A stretch of DNA of 64,000 bases, taken from positions 62,001-126,000 of the forward strand of contig JAKSZP010000121.1 of the NCBI GenBank assembly GCA_022478985.1. The letters are read 5' to 3'. Made by a program: the position numbers and the translations under genes. Under the pieces are notes generated by a model, which made no database searches, was not told where the DNA came from, and worked only from the letters and a program-made list of their open reading frames with translations. Positions 33,583 through 44,925 of the stretch are shown in pieces. The number at the start of each line of letters is the position of its first letter. Position 1 is the stretch's first letter. This DNA comes from Massospora cicadina (Eukaryota > Entomophthoromycota > Entomophthoromycetes > Entomophthorales > Entomophthoraceae).

Positions 33583-34311
33583 TAATTATTAAGTCAATGT
33601 GCGCTGCACACCCCAATCCCCAGTTTAGCTGACCTCAGTGGTCACTTGGTCCCGGTTGTCAAGTAACCAGTGCGGTATGAGCTGGTGACTGATGGCCAAC
33701 CCTGGATCTGAAGTGACTGTCGGTTAATTTCCCAGTGGGGCTTCCTGCTCACCAGGGATTGGTGGCACCGAGGGGACCTGTCCCAGAAGGGCTCCCTCAC
33801 CCACAGATGGTCCGCCCAAAAAGGGGTTGGACATCCAGCCATGCTGCACTGTGCACCCCTCTCACGTTTTTAGTGGTGAAAGTGCCTTCCTGGTCATGAT
33901 GGGAAGACCATCGCCAATGGGAGCTCGAGAGGAGGGGCGCAATGCAGCCAAGTGCTTGGCGTGCAGCCTTGGGCAGGGACTGTTCAGCCACGCTGGATCG
34001 CATGCCCCTCTTGCGTTTCCAGTGGTGAAAGTGTCTTCCCGGTCAGGATGGGAAGACCATCACCAACAGAAGCCTGAGAGGGAGGTGCAACACAGCCATG
34101 AGCTGGGCGTGCATCTTCCTGCCGGGTGGGCTGATTCCAGCAGCTCAGTCCCAAGTTGCTCTCTATATTTGTGTTTCCTTCAAGGGGCCCAGAGTGCATC
34201 TGGGCTAATTTTCCTGGGGCTCAAGGTACCTGGCCCCAGGAAGCTCATGTCATGGCAGCCTTCCACTGTGGGGCCCCTCTTGGGGAGGGGCCCTCCTCCA
34301 GCGGAGGGTAA
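33583..34311. repeat. TRIM-like element, internal region with tandem duplication
   Basis: GC-richer than its surroundings. Two imperfect copies of an approximately 149-bp unit lie side by side (about 33,843-33,991 and 33,992-34,140; for example AGTGGTGAAAGTG at 33,872 and 34,021, followed in both by GATGGGAAGACCATC). Open frames cross the region on both strands but run into the LTR and show no domain. Confidence 0.75.
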
Positions 34312-34906
34312 TGTAATGATTGTGATTCATCTCAATTGTGTTATTTTGACTCAGATTCGGATTTTCCAAAATTAAGTCAAATTGTATAAATCATTTTTAG
34401 TTTAATTGTTTTGGGCGCTGGGTTGTGCCTTGCCCAAGTCATAGATTAGGCTTGTGTGACCTAATCAATAACTCAGGTGAGGCCCCTGAAGCACTTCCTT
34501 TATAAAGCGCGCCTGCCCATTCTAAAGTTTAATTCAGAATTTTCACCCTAGCATGTCGCTTCCTGGGGAGCATTGTTGGTTGCTCCCCAGACGAGCTCTG
34601 GTCGGCGGACACCTTCGTTTTTATGGTCTATAATAAAAAGAAAGGATGTTTTGGGGTTCGCATACCTCACATACCTGTGGTCTTTTTTGGGTATTTCTGT
34701 TTTGAGGAAGCTTTTGCATGGTTGGGTTGGACCAACCAATATTCAACCTTTACATAGCCAACCAATGAGAGGTGAATGTTTGGCTGCTTGTCAGTGCCCC
34801 AACCTCTCCCTACTTGGTTAGGCCATTTTGGTTGATTGTTGGTACACTAAACGAATATGTAAAAATTATATGGCAATTAGAATTGAAGTTTTTCCAATAT
34901 GTTACA
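34312..34906. repeat. TRIM-like element, right LTR
   Basis: Direct repeat of 32,990-33,582 (TGTAATGATTG ... TGTTACA). Confidence 0.85.
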
Positions 34907-35720
34907 GCATTATCACATTTTACTGTGAGTAGAAACTGTATGTGAAGGGGCAGACGTGGATGAGGAACCATACCTTTGATAGCAGAAACACATTTGCCAT
35001 CAGTGCTTGTCCCTGGGGGAGATACATCAGAAGTTCCAGCCATCTGGAAACTCATTGTTTCATGTATATGATCCTATTAACCCTTGATCATGACCCCTTG
35101 GTATGTAATGAGAACACCTAGCTGATGGAAGGTGTCACATGTGGGCTCTAGGCCAAAAGGGGAGGAAAAAAGGGGGTACTGAATTGTATAATAGTGGTTT
35201 TTGAGGTTTTGACTTTCACTTTAGATTCCTTTGAATAGTGATCAAGGGATCCAAAAGTTAGGTCAAGGTCCTTTTTACATTTGACCACCACCATATCATC
35301 AGTGAAGACTATAGTGTGGTGGGATGTTTTCCAGGCACTTGGATACCCATGAGTTATTTGTGGATTCAGGCAAGGGGGGTCCAGGGCTATGTTAAACAGT
35401 ATTTGACTCAATGGGTCCTCAATGGAGGCTTTATTTGACCATAACAGCCGCCATAAATCCCATTGAAGCCAGTACTTTGGTTTTCGGCTGGCTGTAGAGT
35501 GTCAAAGTTAGTGACATTGACCTGGTGTAAAACGCCCCATAAAAGCAAAGCACAATAAGCCTTTGGAGTCAAGGCCGGAACTCTTGAGGGATACTGATAA
35601 CCTCTCTAAGGTATTGACTGAAAATGGGTTCTGGCTTTGCCAGTCAGGGCTGATGGAAATGGCACTCCAGAGGCAGATATTTTGTTGAAAATCAACCCAA
35701 AAATCTGGAAAACCAGTTGA
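34907..35720 (-). pseudogene. LINE-C3 reverse transcriptase part
   Basis: Minus-strand 87-codon frame 35,411-35,148: ILFNIALDPPCL (motif B end) and TIVFTDDMVVVKCKKD (motif C with Asp-Asp preserved). Subtracting the TRIM-like element places this about 0.4 kb upstream of the GGLGLLD block at 32,930, close to the spacing in LINE-A. The upstream RT and endonuclease are not clearly readable. Confidence 0.72.
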
Positions 35721-36735
35721 TATAAAGCTAAAAGAATACAGTCAGATTTATATATAATCTTGATTATTATAAAAGGCAAAATGATTACAGCTTGTATTGA
35801 GATTTAGTTAGTTGTTTTAGAAACTAACATGAATCTATCCTTTAATTTCATTACCAAGATGATAAAGGCTTTGTTTTTCTTAGGAAAACAGTTTAAATTG
35901 AATTAAAGTTTAGGGAAAAATTACTGAATTTTTTCCATACTTTTTTAAGAGACATTGGTTGAAACCTTTGCAATGGGTGGACTCCGTTTTCTGCTCTGGC
36001 CTAACCCTCACCTTTGGCGTGAAACTGCCCCTACACTGCAGCCTATTACGTTGACTATGCCATGTCTTATTTTGCCACGTTCTGTTTCAGTTCCTATGCT
36101 ACCTATCAAAATTTCTCAGGGACTCTTGTCCCTGATAGTTTTCAACAGTTTGGTGTGCGCTTTGTCAATAAATTTAATTGGAAGCAAAATTGAGATAACC
36201 TAGGACATATCTTCCTCTTACTAGGTCACTTAACCTTGTTCTGGCACCTTTTGCATGATGCTTTCCCTCCAGTGACCTCCTGCGCTCAGTTTTCTGTTAC
36301 TTTGCTTGAGAAAAGCCTCTATTTTATTGTGAGTTTCTTTTGTTGTGAGGTTAGAGTCAGCCCAACCCTCTCAAATTTGTCCTTTTTATGTGGTTCTCTG
36401 GGCTATTACTGTTGTATCCCTCTTGCCTTGGTTGTTACCTTCCTTAAAGGGTTTGATGATTGTGTTGCGCGGCAACACTCTCTCAAGCTCATATAGTGGC
36501 AGTACCTGCCACTACCAGCTTAACCTTCCCCCACTCATGCGATTCAAAATTTAAAAAGGATTTTTACCACGTTGAGCAACTTTAGGGCCCACAATAATTC
36601 TCAAGTCAATGATTTAGCTGAATTCCTCATTTTCCAGCTTCTGCTCCATGAGATTTCAGAGGGAGCTCACCAATGGTTACTCTCTGCTGGTAAAAAATAG
36701 ATCCCTCCTGGAATCCCTCCAAGCATTGGAACCCT
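35720..36735. other. Unassigned degenerate sequence
   Basis: No convincing gene. A plus-strand stretch near 36,560-36,690 (DLAEFLIFQLLLHEISEGAHQWLLSAG with frame changes) might be a gag fragment, but no family could be named. Confidence 0.4.
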
Positions 36736-36739
36736 TTTG

Positions 36740-37000
36740 TCAAGTCCCTACGAGTTCCCTCTGCCATTTTTGAGGACTATAATCCTTTGTCCACTTGGCC
36801 CAAGGAGACCTCACTATGTCACAGTACTTGCGCCTGTTCCAATAAAGGGCATTAAGGTTGGAATCTCTTTTCCAGTTGATAATAGCCCTCCTCAGCAAGT
36901 CCCTGGATAATAATGGCGCTTCCCTTTGAGTATGGGATAAACTTCCCCCATCCATATCTGAGATGTGCTCCATCCTTACATCCATGCTGTCCAACAGCAT
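36740..37000 (-). pseudogene. Possible LINE linker fragment
   Basis: 86-codon minus-strand frame including LLSRDLLRRAIINWKRDSNLNALYWNRRK. The WK...N...W...R spacing resembles the region between endonuclease and RT in LINE ORF2, and it lies upstream of the LINE-C3 RT on the same strand. No catalytic motif; weak. Confidence 0.35.
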
Positions 37001-37740
37001 CTGCGCTGTTAAGCCTAACTGTACTGCAGAACTTAAGATCTTAGAACTTTACAACTACATTTTTGCTGTGCACACTAAGGGAACCTATTATGGTACACCT
37101 GATGCCAGTCAAGTTTCAGTTCCCATTGTAAAGGGAAGTTAGGCAGGGTAAGCTGAGGCCTTCTCATGGCATAACCGAGGAAAGACCATGGAAACAAGGG
37201 TGAGTAGCTAACACCAGAACCAGAGAGGTACCTTTAAAGGGTCCTGTAGTGGCCTGGAAGAGGTGTGGGATGCAAGCTATTGACTGTGATCCAACCTGTT
37301 CTTGCAGTTGCTTCCACTCTCCTTTTGGAGGGATATGGCCATGAAGGGGGAGGCAAGAGTCAGCATATCATCTATAGCATTACTTTCCTATGGTGTGGGA
37401 TGCTGCAAAAGAAGGTCTCAGAGAGAAGGGTGGGGCAATCCCGATTGTCTGGGCTTTGGCCCAACTGTCTACAATAATCACCACAATTTTATATATTAGC
37501 CTGAAACCTAGATAGCGGCTAGTAGCTTATGTGGGTTTACACTGGTGCAGCAAAAGGTGAGAGACTCACATATCAAATTGATGGACTGACTTAAAAGGGC
37601 TGCAATGACTCCCACACTAAAGAGCCTGGAGAGCAAACTTACACACAAAAAAACCGGAGAGACTAACTCCATTAACAAATCAACAGCAGGGTGGCCTTTG
37701 CTGCACAAAAACTCCAGTCTCTTTTGCAGCGGTGGTCACT
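37000..37740. other. No gene recognised
   Basis: No supported feature on either strand. Confidence 0.45.
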
Positions 37741-38223
37741 AATGGATTTGGTGTCAGAACCATGCTTTTCAAAAAAAGGAATTCTGGCCCCTCCAAGGAT
37801 CTGATGGCGAGCATAGTGGAAAGCCTCAAGAGGGTTCACACTGTGGAATTGAGGACTAAGTAGTCAAAGGAGATGCTCATGGTCCACATGATTGAGGTGT
37901 GAAGGTTCATCCCATTTCACATTTCGCATTTGAAACAGGGTTGTAACTTATGACCTTTCCAGTCTAAACTTCAATAGGAACAGGTTCTAGCTGTCAGTTT
38001 GAGCAGAAAGAATGAGGAGACTGTATTCTTGACATCAGCACTGAGATCAGAAGGTTCATTCTAAGGGATGTACCAACTGTTGTCACTAGAGGGGCCATGA
38101 TTTCTCAGCTGAAGTTTTGGCAGAGTGATCTCCTTTAATGAGAACAAGATGGTAAAGGACTTGAAGCAGAAAAACGGGAGTTAAAAAAGTTCATCGTAGG
38201 ATCTGGGGACTGAGTTTTGAAAG

Positions 38224-38959
38224 TTGATTTTTAAAGTCAAACAGGGAGTTGCCTCATTCAGTCAACATGGGGACTTGGATTGTCCCTGTGGTACCTCTGG
38301 ACAATGCTACTTTTGTGGTGTGAAGTGGAACGTCAGAGCCAAATGTACCCAGGTGCAACCTCCTGCAGCAGTGGCTAAACCTACCAGGCCTAGGGCAGGG
38401 GTGCCAGCAATGGTGCCCTCAGAGAAAGAGAAGTTGGCTCTCCAGAAGGCGTTGAGAAAAGCTAACTGTGTTGTTAGCCAAAGCAAAGGAGGCGACAGCG
38501 GCTGGCAACACAAGTTTGGAGGAAGTGACTGAGGTGCTGAAAGGTGCTAATAAGGTTAACAACGAGTCAAAACGTTCCCGGATTGTGAGTGAAACAGTTA
38601 GATTCTAAATCGAGCTGAGTGGCTTTTTGGCCCGTTCTGCAAAGGACATTATGGACCAGCATGTTTCCCAAACTGATGGGTTTCTCCTCATTACTCAATC
38701 GTGGAAGAGGAGTGCTACCACAATGGATGTGGGAGGGTTAGAGAGCACAAGGCCCATAGGGGAAGAGGTGGAGGTGAGGGATGTGCTTCCTGCTAGCAAT
38801 AGTGAGACAGTGCTTTCTAACCCAATGCCTCCAACCAAAGTGGAGTGGTCAGTCAAGGACCCTGGAAATGGTAAGATTCCGGAGGCTGCTGTGACCAAGC
38901 AGCCACCATCCCAGCCAAGTCTAGTACTGGAAGGGGAGGAAGGAATGTGGTCCCGCTAA
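38224..38959 (+). pseudogene. LINE-C4 ORF1-like remnant
   Basis: Frames 38,224-38,532 and 38,627-38,959. QCYFCGVKWNVRAKC (about 38,300-38,345) has the spacing of a CCHC zinc knuckle with His replaced by Trp. A Lys/Ala-rich segment (KEKLALQKALRKA) and a low-complexity tail follow. Probably the RNA-binding protein of the LINE whose endonuclease lies just downstream. Confidence 0.58.
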
Positions 38960-39044
38960 ACCAGCTGAGGTGTAAGAGGATGGTGACGCCCTGGATCCTG
39001 ACACCAAAGCCTCTAGGGTTTCTAATCTATGCTAATCATTTTTG

Positions 39045-39700
39045 AATTTGCTAATGCGCGTGGCCTGAATGTCCTCAGGCAGTAATACTGAGTGAAACTC
39101 TGATTGCAACAACACAGGAGAGATATTGGCTTCCTCACTGAGACTAAGTCCATACCTGGGGTGGATGAGTACTGGGATTACCAGTCACCTATGAAGCAAT
39201 CATTTTACTCTTACTTGGTGGATCAACCAAACTCAGACTTGCCCTTAGGGGAGGGAAAGAGGGAGGGGGAGAAAGCAAAGGGGTATTTTGGTCTGGTGGG
39301 CGGACAAGGTTAAGGTGTTGGATAAAAGGGTATTGTTTCTTGGAAGAGCAGTGACAGTAATGTCATTGTTTGGAGAGGAATCAATTTGGTTTATTGGCAT
39401 ATACGCGCCCAATTCTGGGTTCAAAAGGAAGGCTTTATTCCAGAAGGTCAGCCTGAGGATCCAGGAGAAAGGCATCAGGGGTGTCAGTAATGCTGGGGAA
39501 AGATATGAACTGTGTCTGCTTTAGGGATGACAGGGTTTGGGCTTCAGGTAACTGGAGTTCTGGTCCTGGAGCCCATGAGTTGACCGTTTTTATGATTGAC
39601 CTTGGCCTACTGTATGTGTGGAGAGCAGGCTGTGTTGAGGAGGGGGAGACTGGGTGGACTCATGTTTAAAGGGGATTATTTCTCTAGCATTGAACTTGTG
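39045..39700 (+). pseudogene. LINE-C4 endonuclease remnant
   Basis: NARGLNVLRQ (about 39,057), QQHRRDIGFLTETKS (about 39,104-39,150, with the metal-binding Glu), GRAVTVMSLFGEESIWFIGIYAPNSG (39,339-39,417), VMLGKDMNCVCF (about 39,484; GDFN expected) and AHELTVFMIDLGLLYVWRAG (about 39,570-39,630). This is the motif order of an APE-type LINE endonuclease. Stops and shifts throughout; the domain is cut short. Confidence 0.75.
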
Positions 39701-39775
39701 TCAGTGCCCCAGCCTCTCTTGAGTCACTGAAAGTTGATCCTTTGGAATAATGATCCAGAAGCTTTGGACCATAGA

Positions 39776-40495
39776 TGTCAAGAGAGTGTCTGTAACTCTC
39801 TCGTTCCCAGAAAGGAGATGTGGGATGCAAAACCACATTGCTAGGGAACTAGCCGTTAGGAGAATGGGAAGGAAGGCACCTCAAACGGTGCCTGAGCAAA
39901 AAGCACCCCAGGAAAGGGTGTAAAGCGCAACATAAAGTACCAGGTAAGACAGGAATATCACAGCTTGAGCGGACCCCAAAGGGCAGTCCATAATCAAATG
40001 CAACTTGGCGTCAGGGGCCTTGGGTGCCTCAATCTGGAGGGGACCTGTGTGGCCCAAGGGAGCACCTGGGATTTTTGTAATTTGCGATAAAAGGTAGTGG
40101 CCTACATAGTTGGAGACCTCCCCAAAGAGGTCCACCACCAAGTTTGCCCAAGGAACCCTGGGTAAAAAAACGTAAAATAACAGGTAAATTTATTAAAGAA
40201 AAGTTGACCAACAAGGAATGTTGGTTGCAAAAACATATTTAAAGTGGGCCAGGGAAATTCAGGTTCTGCGGAAGTGTGCCCAAGCCTTGACGCTCCAATA
40301 AACAGATGCTTCCATCTGTTTTAGTAAAATACACCAAAAGTGCCTTCACTCAAGTAATCGATTGAAGCCATATTGTATCTAAGCTCAAAAATTCATAACT
40401 TGAGTGGGACTCGAACCCTTGCTCTCCAATCAACTGAATTGAACCATCTTTGTTTATAATGTAAATCGTTCATTTTAGTGCCTGGGCTGAGATCA
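39776..40495 (-). repeat. G2 3' LTR
   Basis: About 720 bp; homologous to 44,926-45,599 (for example TTGACCAACAAGGAATGTTGG in both), roughly 70% by eye. The lower boundary TGTCAAGAGAGTGTC matches TGTAAGGAGAGTGTC of the other copy; the upper end is approximate. Confidence 0.72.
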
Positions 40496-40555
40496 GAGGC
40501 TGGGCGTTTTGCACCCCATTAGTATCAACCTGGGCATGCTTGTTTTGACCCAGCG

Positions 40556-40960
40556 TTAATCTAAAATGTGTTTCAGGTCAGGAAGAGCCTGAAGTTTCAC
40601 CTTCTGGGCCTCCTGTCGCCCAGCCTTGTCTTTAGCATCTGTTCCTACTATAAAGTCATCCAACCATGACATTACCCTCTCCTCCTTCTTGGGCTTCACC
40701 CCCCCTCCAGGGGCGTTTGTTAAGGAGAAGTTCTTATGTGCTGGTGGCAACTTCATAGCAGCAACCGCCGGCTTAGGCTGAGATCCTGCAGCCTCAGGAA
40801 AACTATTATGGAAAGATTCGATCAGGTCTTGGGCATGTACACAATCCCATGCTGGCACCCAGCTGTTCTCTGCTTCATCAAACCCTTTCCAAGATACCAA
40901 GTACTCAAGGCGTCACTTAACCCGGCGGGAGGCTAATATCTCCTCCACTTCCCATTCCGG
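40556..40960 (-). pseudogene. G2 chromodomain and conserved C-terminal tail
   Basis: EPEWEVEEILASRRVK, a TGA where CGA (Arg) is expected, then RLEYLVSWKGFDEAENSWVP and ESFHNSFPEA: a near-complete chromodomain. It continues for about 80 residues through SLTNAPGGGVKPKKEERV to KAGRQEAQKVKLQALPDLKH and ends about 60 bp before the LTR. The last part recurs at 45,650-45,780, so the tail is a family feature. The chromodomain would tether the integrase to modified histones. Confidence 0.88.
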
Positions 40961-41960
40961 TTCCCCATCCACAAGATAAGCCTCAGGGGTCACAGGAGGA
41001 GGGCCCTCAAACAAGGTCAACTTGCTTTCATGAAAGATGGAGAAGATCCGAAACGCTGAGGGAAGATCCAACTGGTATGAGGCATATCTCACCTTTCTAA
41101 CTACACGGTAAGGACCAATCCTCTTTGGACCCAGCTTTTTGCATGGCTGCTTGATTGTGATGTTGCGAGCATCAAGCATTATGAGATCCCCTTCCTTGTA
41201 TGCTGGACCCACTCAGCACTTTCCATTGGCATTCTCCTTATAAACCAGCATAGCCGCCTCCAAACTTGAGGACACCCCCTGATGGACCTTCTTGAGAGTC
41301 TTAGCAAAGTCCAGCACCGCTTCCACTTTGGAACCATAGCTGGGATCCACGTTAAAAGAAGGGTTAAAGCAATGTTAGCAAAAAAAGGTGAACAACCGAT
41401 TGATGAATGCAAAGTGTTGTTGTAGCTAAACTGGGCCATGAGGAGGTGAGGAGCCCAATCTGAATGGTCTGCGGTGGTGTAACAACGCAGAAATTGTTCC
41501 AATTACTGGTTCACTCGCTCAGTCTGCCCGTCTGATTGGGGGTGATATGCAGTTGAACGGCAGGGGCGAATCTGAAGAGTTTTAAACAACTCTTCCCAAA
41601 AGATGGAGGTGAAAAGGGGTCCCCAGTCACTAATAATTTCTTGAGGAACCCCATGAAGTGCAAATAAATGGGCGACGAAGAGCCTGGCCATTTCAGCAGC
41701 AGTTATAGTTGTTCTGCAAGGATTAAAGTGGGCGAACTTTGTAAAGCGGTCCACCACCACCATGATTGTATCATACCCATCTGAAACAGGTAACTCCACA
41801 ATGAAATCCACTGATAAGGAAGTCCAGGGCCCTTCAGCCTTTTGGACTGGTACCAGCAACCCTGCTAAAGGTTGCTGATTGGGTTTCATCTGATTGCAAA
41901 TCAGGCACTCTTTGCATTACCGCCCTACCTGAACAGGCAAGCCCTTCCAATTATAAGTGC
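40913..41960 (-). pseudogene. G2 integrase
   Basis: Zinc-domain end CKECLICNQMKPNQQPL. Core: LSVDFIVELP (first Asp), TIMVVVDRFTKFAHFNPC, EIISDWGPLFTS (second Asp), AYHPQSDGQTERVNQ (Glu), QFSYNNTLHSSIGCSPF. C-terminal module: GDLIMLDARNI, KKLGPKRIGPYRVVRKV, SAFRIFSIFHESKLTLF. One stop follows VNQ at about 41,500 and a frame change occurs near 41,200-41,330. The D-D-E triad is intact. Confidence 0.9.
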
Positions 41961-42537
41961 GTTGTATCAACTCCAAGGTTTTTGCTTTTCCAGGATGATT
42001 AACGGTGATTCTTTCATGATGGTCCTGGATGATCTCCAGGCGCAGTGGTCCAGCAGGAACCCATAGGCGTCTCTGAAATTACACCATCTCATCCTTCACG
42101 TGATAACCCTTGGATAAGCCCTCCCGATTCAGAGCACTCTTAGCAAGAACAACAGCTTATTCGGCAGATAATGGCTGAGAAAGAACTACCTTCCTAAACA
42201 TACTATATTCTGCTGCATTTTCCAGAGGCATGAGCGCAGACGTATGTACCATGGACTTAGGAAGTTAAGGCAGAATCATACTCAGTGGAATCATCAACCG
42301 GGTGTTGTGGATCTCTACCTCCTTTGGATTGGGAGCCAAAGCAGGATTGCGACTCAAAGCATCCGCCAAACCATTCTACTTGCCATTGGTAATCTCATAG
42401 GAAAATGTAAATAGGGCAAGGGTCTCATGCCAACGGGTCTGACGTGGTGTTAGAACATGTGGAGCATGGTAGTACAACAGGGTTCAGTGGTCAATGCATA
42501 CCCGGAATAGTTGAGAAGAGCCATGTAAGTGGTGACA

Positions 42538-42990
42538 CTAATAAATCAGCGCCTCCACCACTGCTAATAACTCCTTGTCATATACGGCATAATTTAACTC
42601 ATGCAGAGACATTTTCCTAGAAAAATATCCCATGGGGTGCTCAGACCCATTTTCACCCACATGTAACAGTTCAGCCACAATGGCGAAGTTGGAAGCATCA
42701 GAGGACACAATGAACTCCTTTGCAGGGTCAACATGGCGAAGGATGGATGTGGATAACAAGGTGCACTTCACCGCTTGGAATGCATCCTCCAAAATGGGAG
42801 ACCACTGAAGCACCTTGGCCCCGCTAGCCTTATATAAGGGTGCTGCCACCTCGGAGAGATTGGGTGTGAACTTCTTGAGGAACGTACACGTCCCCAAAAA
42901 GCTCCTCAATTCTTTTACTGAAGTAGGGGTCAGCCACTCATGAATTACCTTCTCCTTGTCTGGAGTTATCATGTGTCCTTGGTCAAACAT
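42538..42990 (-). pseudogene. G2 RT connection and RNase H
   Basis: 150-codon open frame: SVKELRSFLGTCTFLKKFTPNL (connection), LQWSPILEDAFQAVKCTLLS, EFIVSSDASNFAIVAELLH (RNase H first Asp), HPMGYFSRKMSLHELNYAVYDKELLAVVEAL (Glu region). Directly downstream of the RT, with a single stop at about 43,010. The RNase H would degrade the RNA strand during cDNA synthesis. Confidence 0.9.
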
Positions 42991-43011
42991 GACTTTGCCC
43001 AGAAAAGTGAC

Positions 43012-43600
43012 CTAAGACTTGAAGAATTCGCACTTGCTAATCTTCAGCTTAAGGCTGGCTGCCTTTAAATGCTCCATCGCTTGCCAAAGGTGTACTGCAT
43101 GGGACTCCTGATCAGGGGAAAACAACAGGATATCATCCATGTAGGCAACCGCGCATACCCCTAACAAGTCTCCCAACGCTGCATCAATGTGGCGTTGAAA
43201 GATGGCAGGGGCATTCTTAAGCCCAAAGGGCATAACCTGAAACTGGAAAATCCCTTTTCTGGTACAGAAGGCGGTTAGCCACTCTTGTCCCTTTTTAATA
43301 TAATCTGATTAAACGCATTGATGCAATTCAGCTTAGAAAAGACCTTAGCCTTCTCCATGTAGCATGCAATCTGAGAGTCCAAAGGGATGGGAAGTAGATC
43401 TGGTACAGTGACGTTGTTAAGTTTCCCATAGTCCACTTATGGGCGCAGAGTACCATTAGACTTCTTGACAAAGAGAAGTGGAGAGCATACAGGTGAGGTA
43501 AGCTAAAAATCGCACCTTTGGCTAACTGTTCCTTCACCCACACATCCAACGCCTCTTCCTCCTGAACAGTCAATGGGTAAATGGGGAAGATATACGCACC
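43012..43600 (-). pseudogene. G2 reverse transcriptase
   Basis: N-terminal MTVQEEEALDVWVKEQLAKGAIF, then a run with frame changes carrying VDYGKLNNVTVPDLLPIPLD-like sequence, then MPFGLKNAPAIFQRHIDAALGD and VAYMDDILLFSPD (YMDD box intact, about 43,120-43,160) and LKLKISKCEFFKS. Split into at least three frames between 43,240 and 43,480. Confidence 0.88.
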
Positions 43601-44047
43601 AGATCTACAGTGAGCTTGAAGTCACAATCAAACTCAGAGTGCTTGAGTAGGGCATTAGCATATTCTGCAGCAAAAATGTATTCCAGGCCCTCCAAGCAAA
43701 AAAGGTATAGGAACTTCCACTGAGGGCTTCAGCAAAGGGGCAAGATAAGGAGTGTGAACATTGGGCCAGTGGGGTAATTCGCCCTGGGCGTTCTCTTCAG
43801 ACAAAGGCACAATGAATGTGCGACCATTCTTCATGGTGAGGAAGGGTATTCTCCTTTAGGTTGGCTCTAACATCTAACTTTCGCCACAACTACACACCCA
43901 AAATGATAGGGAACAGGATGTTTTTGACCGCATTGAAGTGATCAGACAAGTGGTACTTGCCAACCTAATAGTCCACTGTCACAATGATCTTCAGAGTCGG
44001 AATACCTTGGGACGCCCCTCCCTTAAACATATCACCTGGAAAGTAAC

Positions 44048-44239
44048 TCAGTCCAAATAGTCGGTTAAGTACTGGTCCATAAATATTTCAGAGGCGCCAG
44101 TATCCACCAAATTAGTAGTGGTGAGCTTCCCTAAAGGGGAGGAGAAGGTAGAAAACAGTAGAAAATACCCATAATGGTCTTTATTTATGGTAGACAACAA
44201 AAACACATCACCAAAAAATTCTTCCTCTAGCTCAAGCAA
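44048..44239 (-). pseudogene. G2 aspartic protease
   Basis: 63-codon frame ending in GKLTTTNLVDTGASEIFMDQYL; DTGAS is the retropepsin active site and is intact. A degraded C-terminal part follows below 44,048 on this strand. Processes the gag-pol precursor in a live element. Confidence 0.85.
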
Positions 44240-44925
44240 GCCATCAGAGTGTGTTTTGGATTAAAAAAAGGGGGAGGGATAGTTGGCCACTCTTAATACT
44301 GAGGCCACATACCCCCCATGCCTTCTGCAGGTGCATATACTTTACCATATTTTAAACCAAGTTCTTTCTCTGCTTCCTGAGCGCCCAAGATCATGGTAGG
44401 GGTCAAACGAGGGTTCTCAGGGGTTATTTGATATACTGGAATAGGGTTCTCATTTAAGCCTTAAAAGCTAAGAAACGGCTCATAGGTTTGAAAATGATTA
44501 TCATCATAAAATGCATATTCAGATGTAAAAACCCTATTCCCCTAACTTCAACGGAATATCCATATTATCCAAAGCTAAAACCCCCAGGCTCATCTGCGCC
44601 ATATCCTCCAGCACATCTGAATGCGCTGTCAAAGGAAAACTAAGTTATTTGAATGGAAATTGATTATTTCGGCAGAAAGTTGGGGAATCATGAATTTTGG
44701 ACATCAAAGCATCTGTATCCACCAGCTTTAAGCACAAAGGGTGGATACTTTCCAGTTGGAGGCAACCATAATAATGCTGAGTTGCTCCAACCTTCAGTAA
44801 AAAGAGGAAACAGCGGTGCAGCTAATGACAGCCAAAGCCCACAGCTGGCGCCCACTGTTTGCACTTTGGAAAAGTTCCACATGGAAAAAGTTCATGCACA
44901 TAGGTTTAAGTGGTTGGTTGACTAA
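44240..44925. other. Gag region of G2 missing or unrecognisable
   Basis: About 690 bp between the protease and the next LTR, too short for a normal gag plus leader. Frames exist on both strands (for example plus 44,653-44,925), but none shows a gag fold or zinc knuckle. Confidence 0.5.

Larger units (their letters stand above)
32990..34906. mobile_element. TRIM-like non-autonomous LTR element
   Basis: 1,917 bp: two direct terminal repeats (593 and 595 bp) that begin TGTAA and end TGTTACA, around a 729-bp internal region with no retroelement protein. Size and structure fit terminal-repeat retrotransposons in miniature, which move using proteins of other elements. It splits the minus-strand LINE-C3. 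The flanking pentamers (GAAGT, GCATT) do not match well. The two LTRs have clearly diverged, least in their 3' two-thirds, so the insertion is not recent. Confidence 0.82.
37740..39775 (+). mobile_element. LINE-C4, 5' part (ORF1 and endonuclease)
   Basis: Plus-strand old LINE: an ORF1-like block with a degraded zinc knuckle (38,224-38,959) followed by an APE-type endonuclease (39,045-39,700). The RT is absent; at 39,776 the sequence passes into the LTR of Gypsy G2. Confidence 0.68.
39776..44925 (-). mobile_element. Ty3/Gypsy chromovirus G2, pol and 3' LTR
   Basis: Minus-strand element and the best preserved Gypsy in the window: protease, RT, RNase H, integrase, chromodomain, a post-chromodomain tail, then a 3' LTR at 39,776-40,495. 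Catalytic motifs DTGAS, YMDD and the integrase D-D-E are all present, although several stops occur. Gag is not recognisable in the 700 bp upstream of the protease. It interrupts the plus-strand LINE-C4. Confidence 0.88.

Noticed and set aside
33827..34375. 182-codon open frame inside the TRIM-like element as a gene
   Set aside because: It spans the internal tandem duplication and runs into the right LTR; no domain, low-complexity composition, and open frames occur on the opposite strand too.
32985..34911. Target-site duplication of the TRIM-like element
   Set aside because: GAAGT and GCATT share only three of five positions; not claimed.
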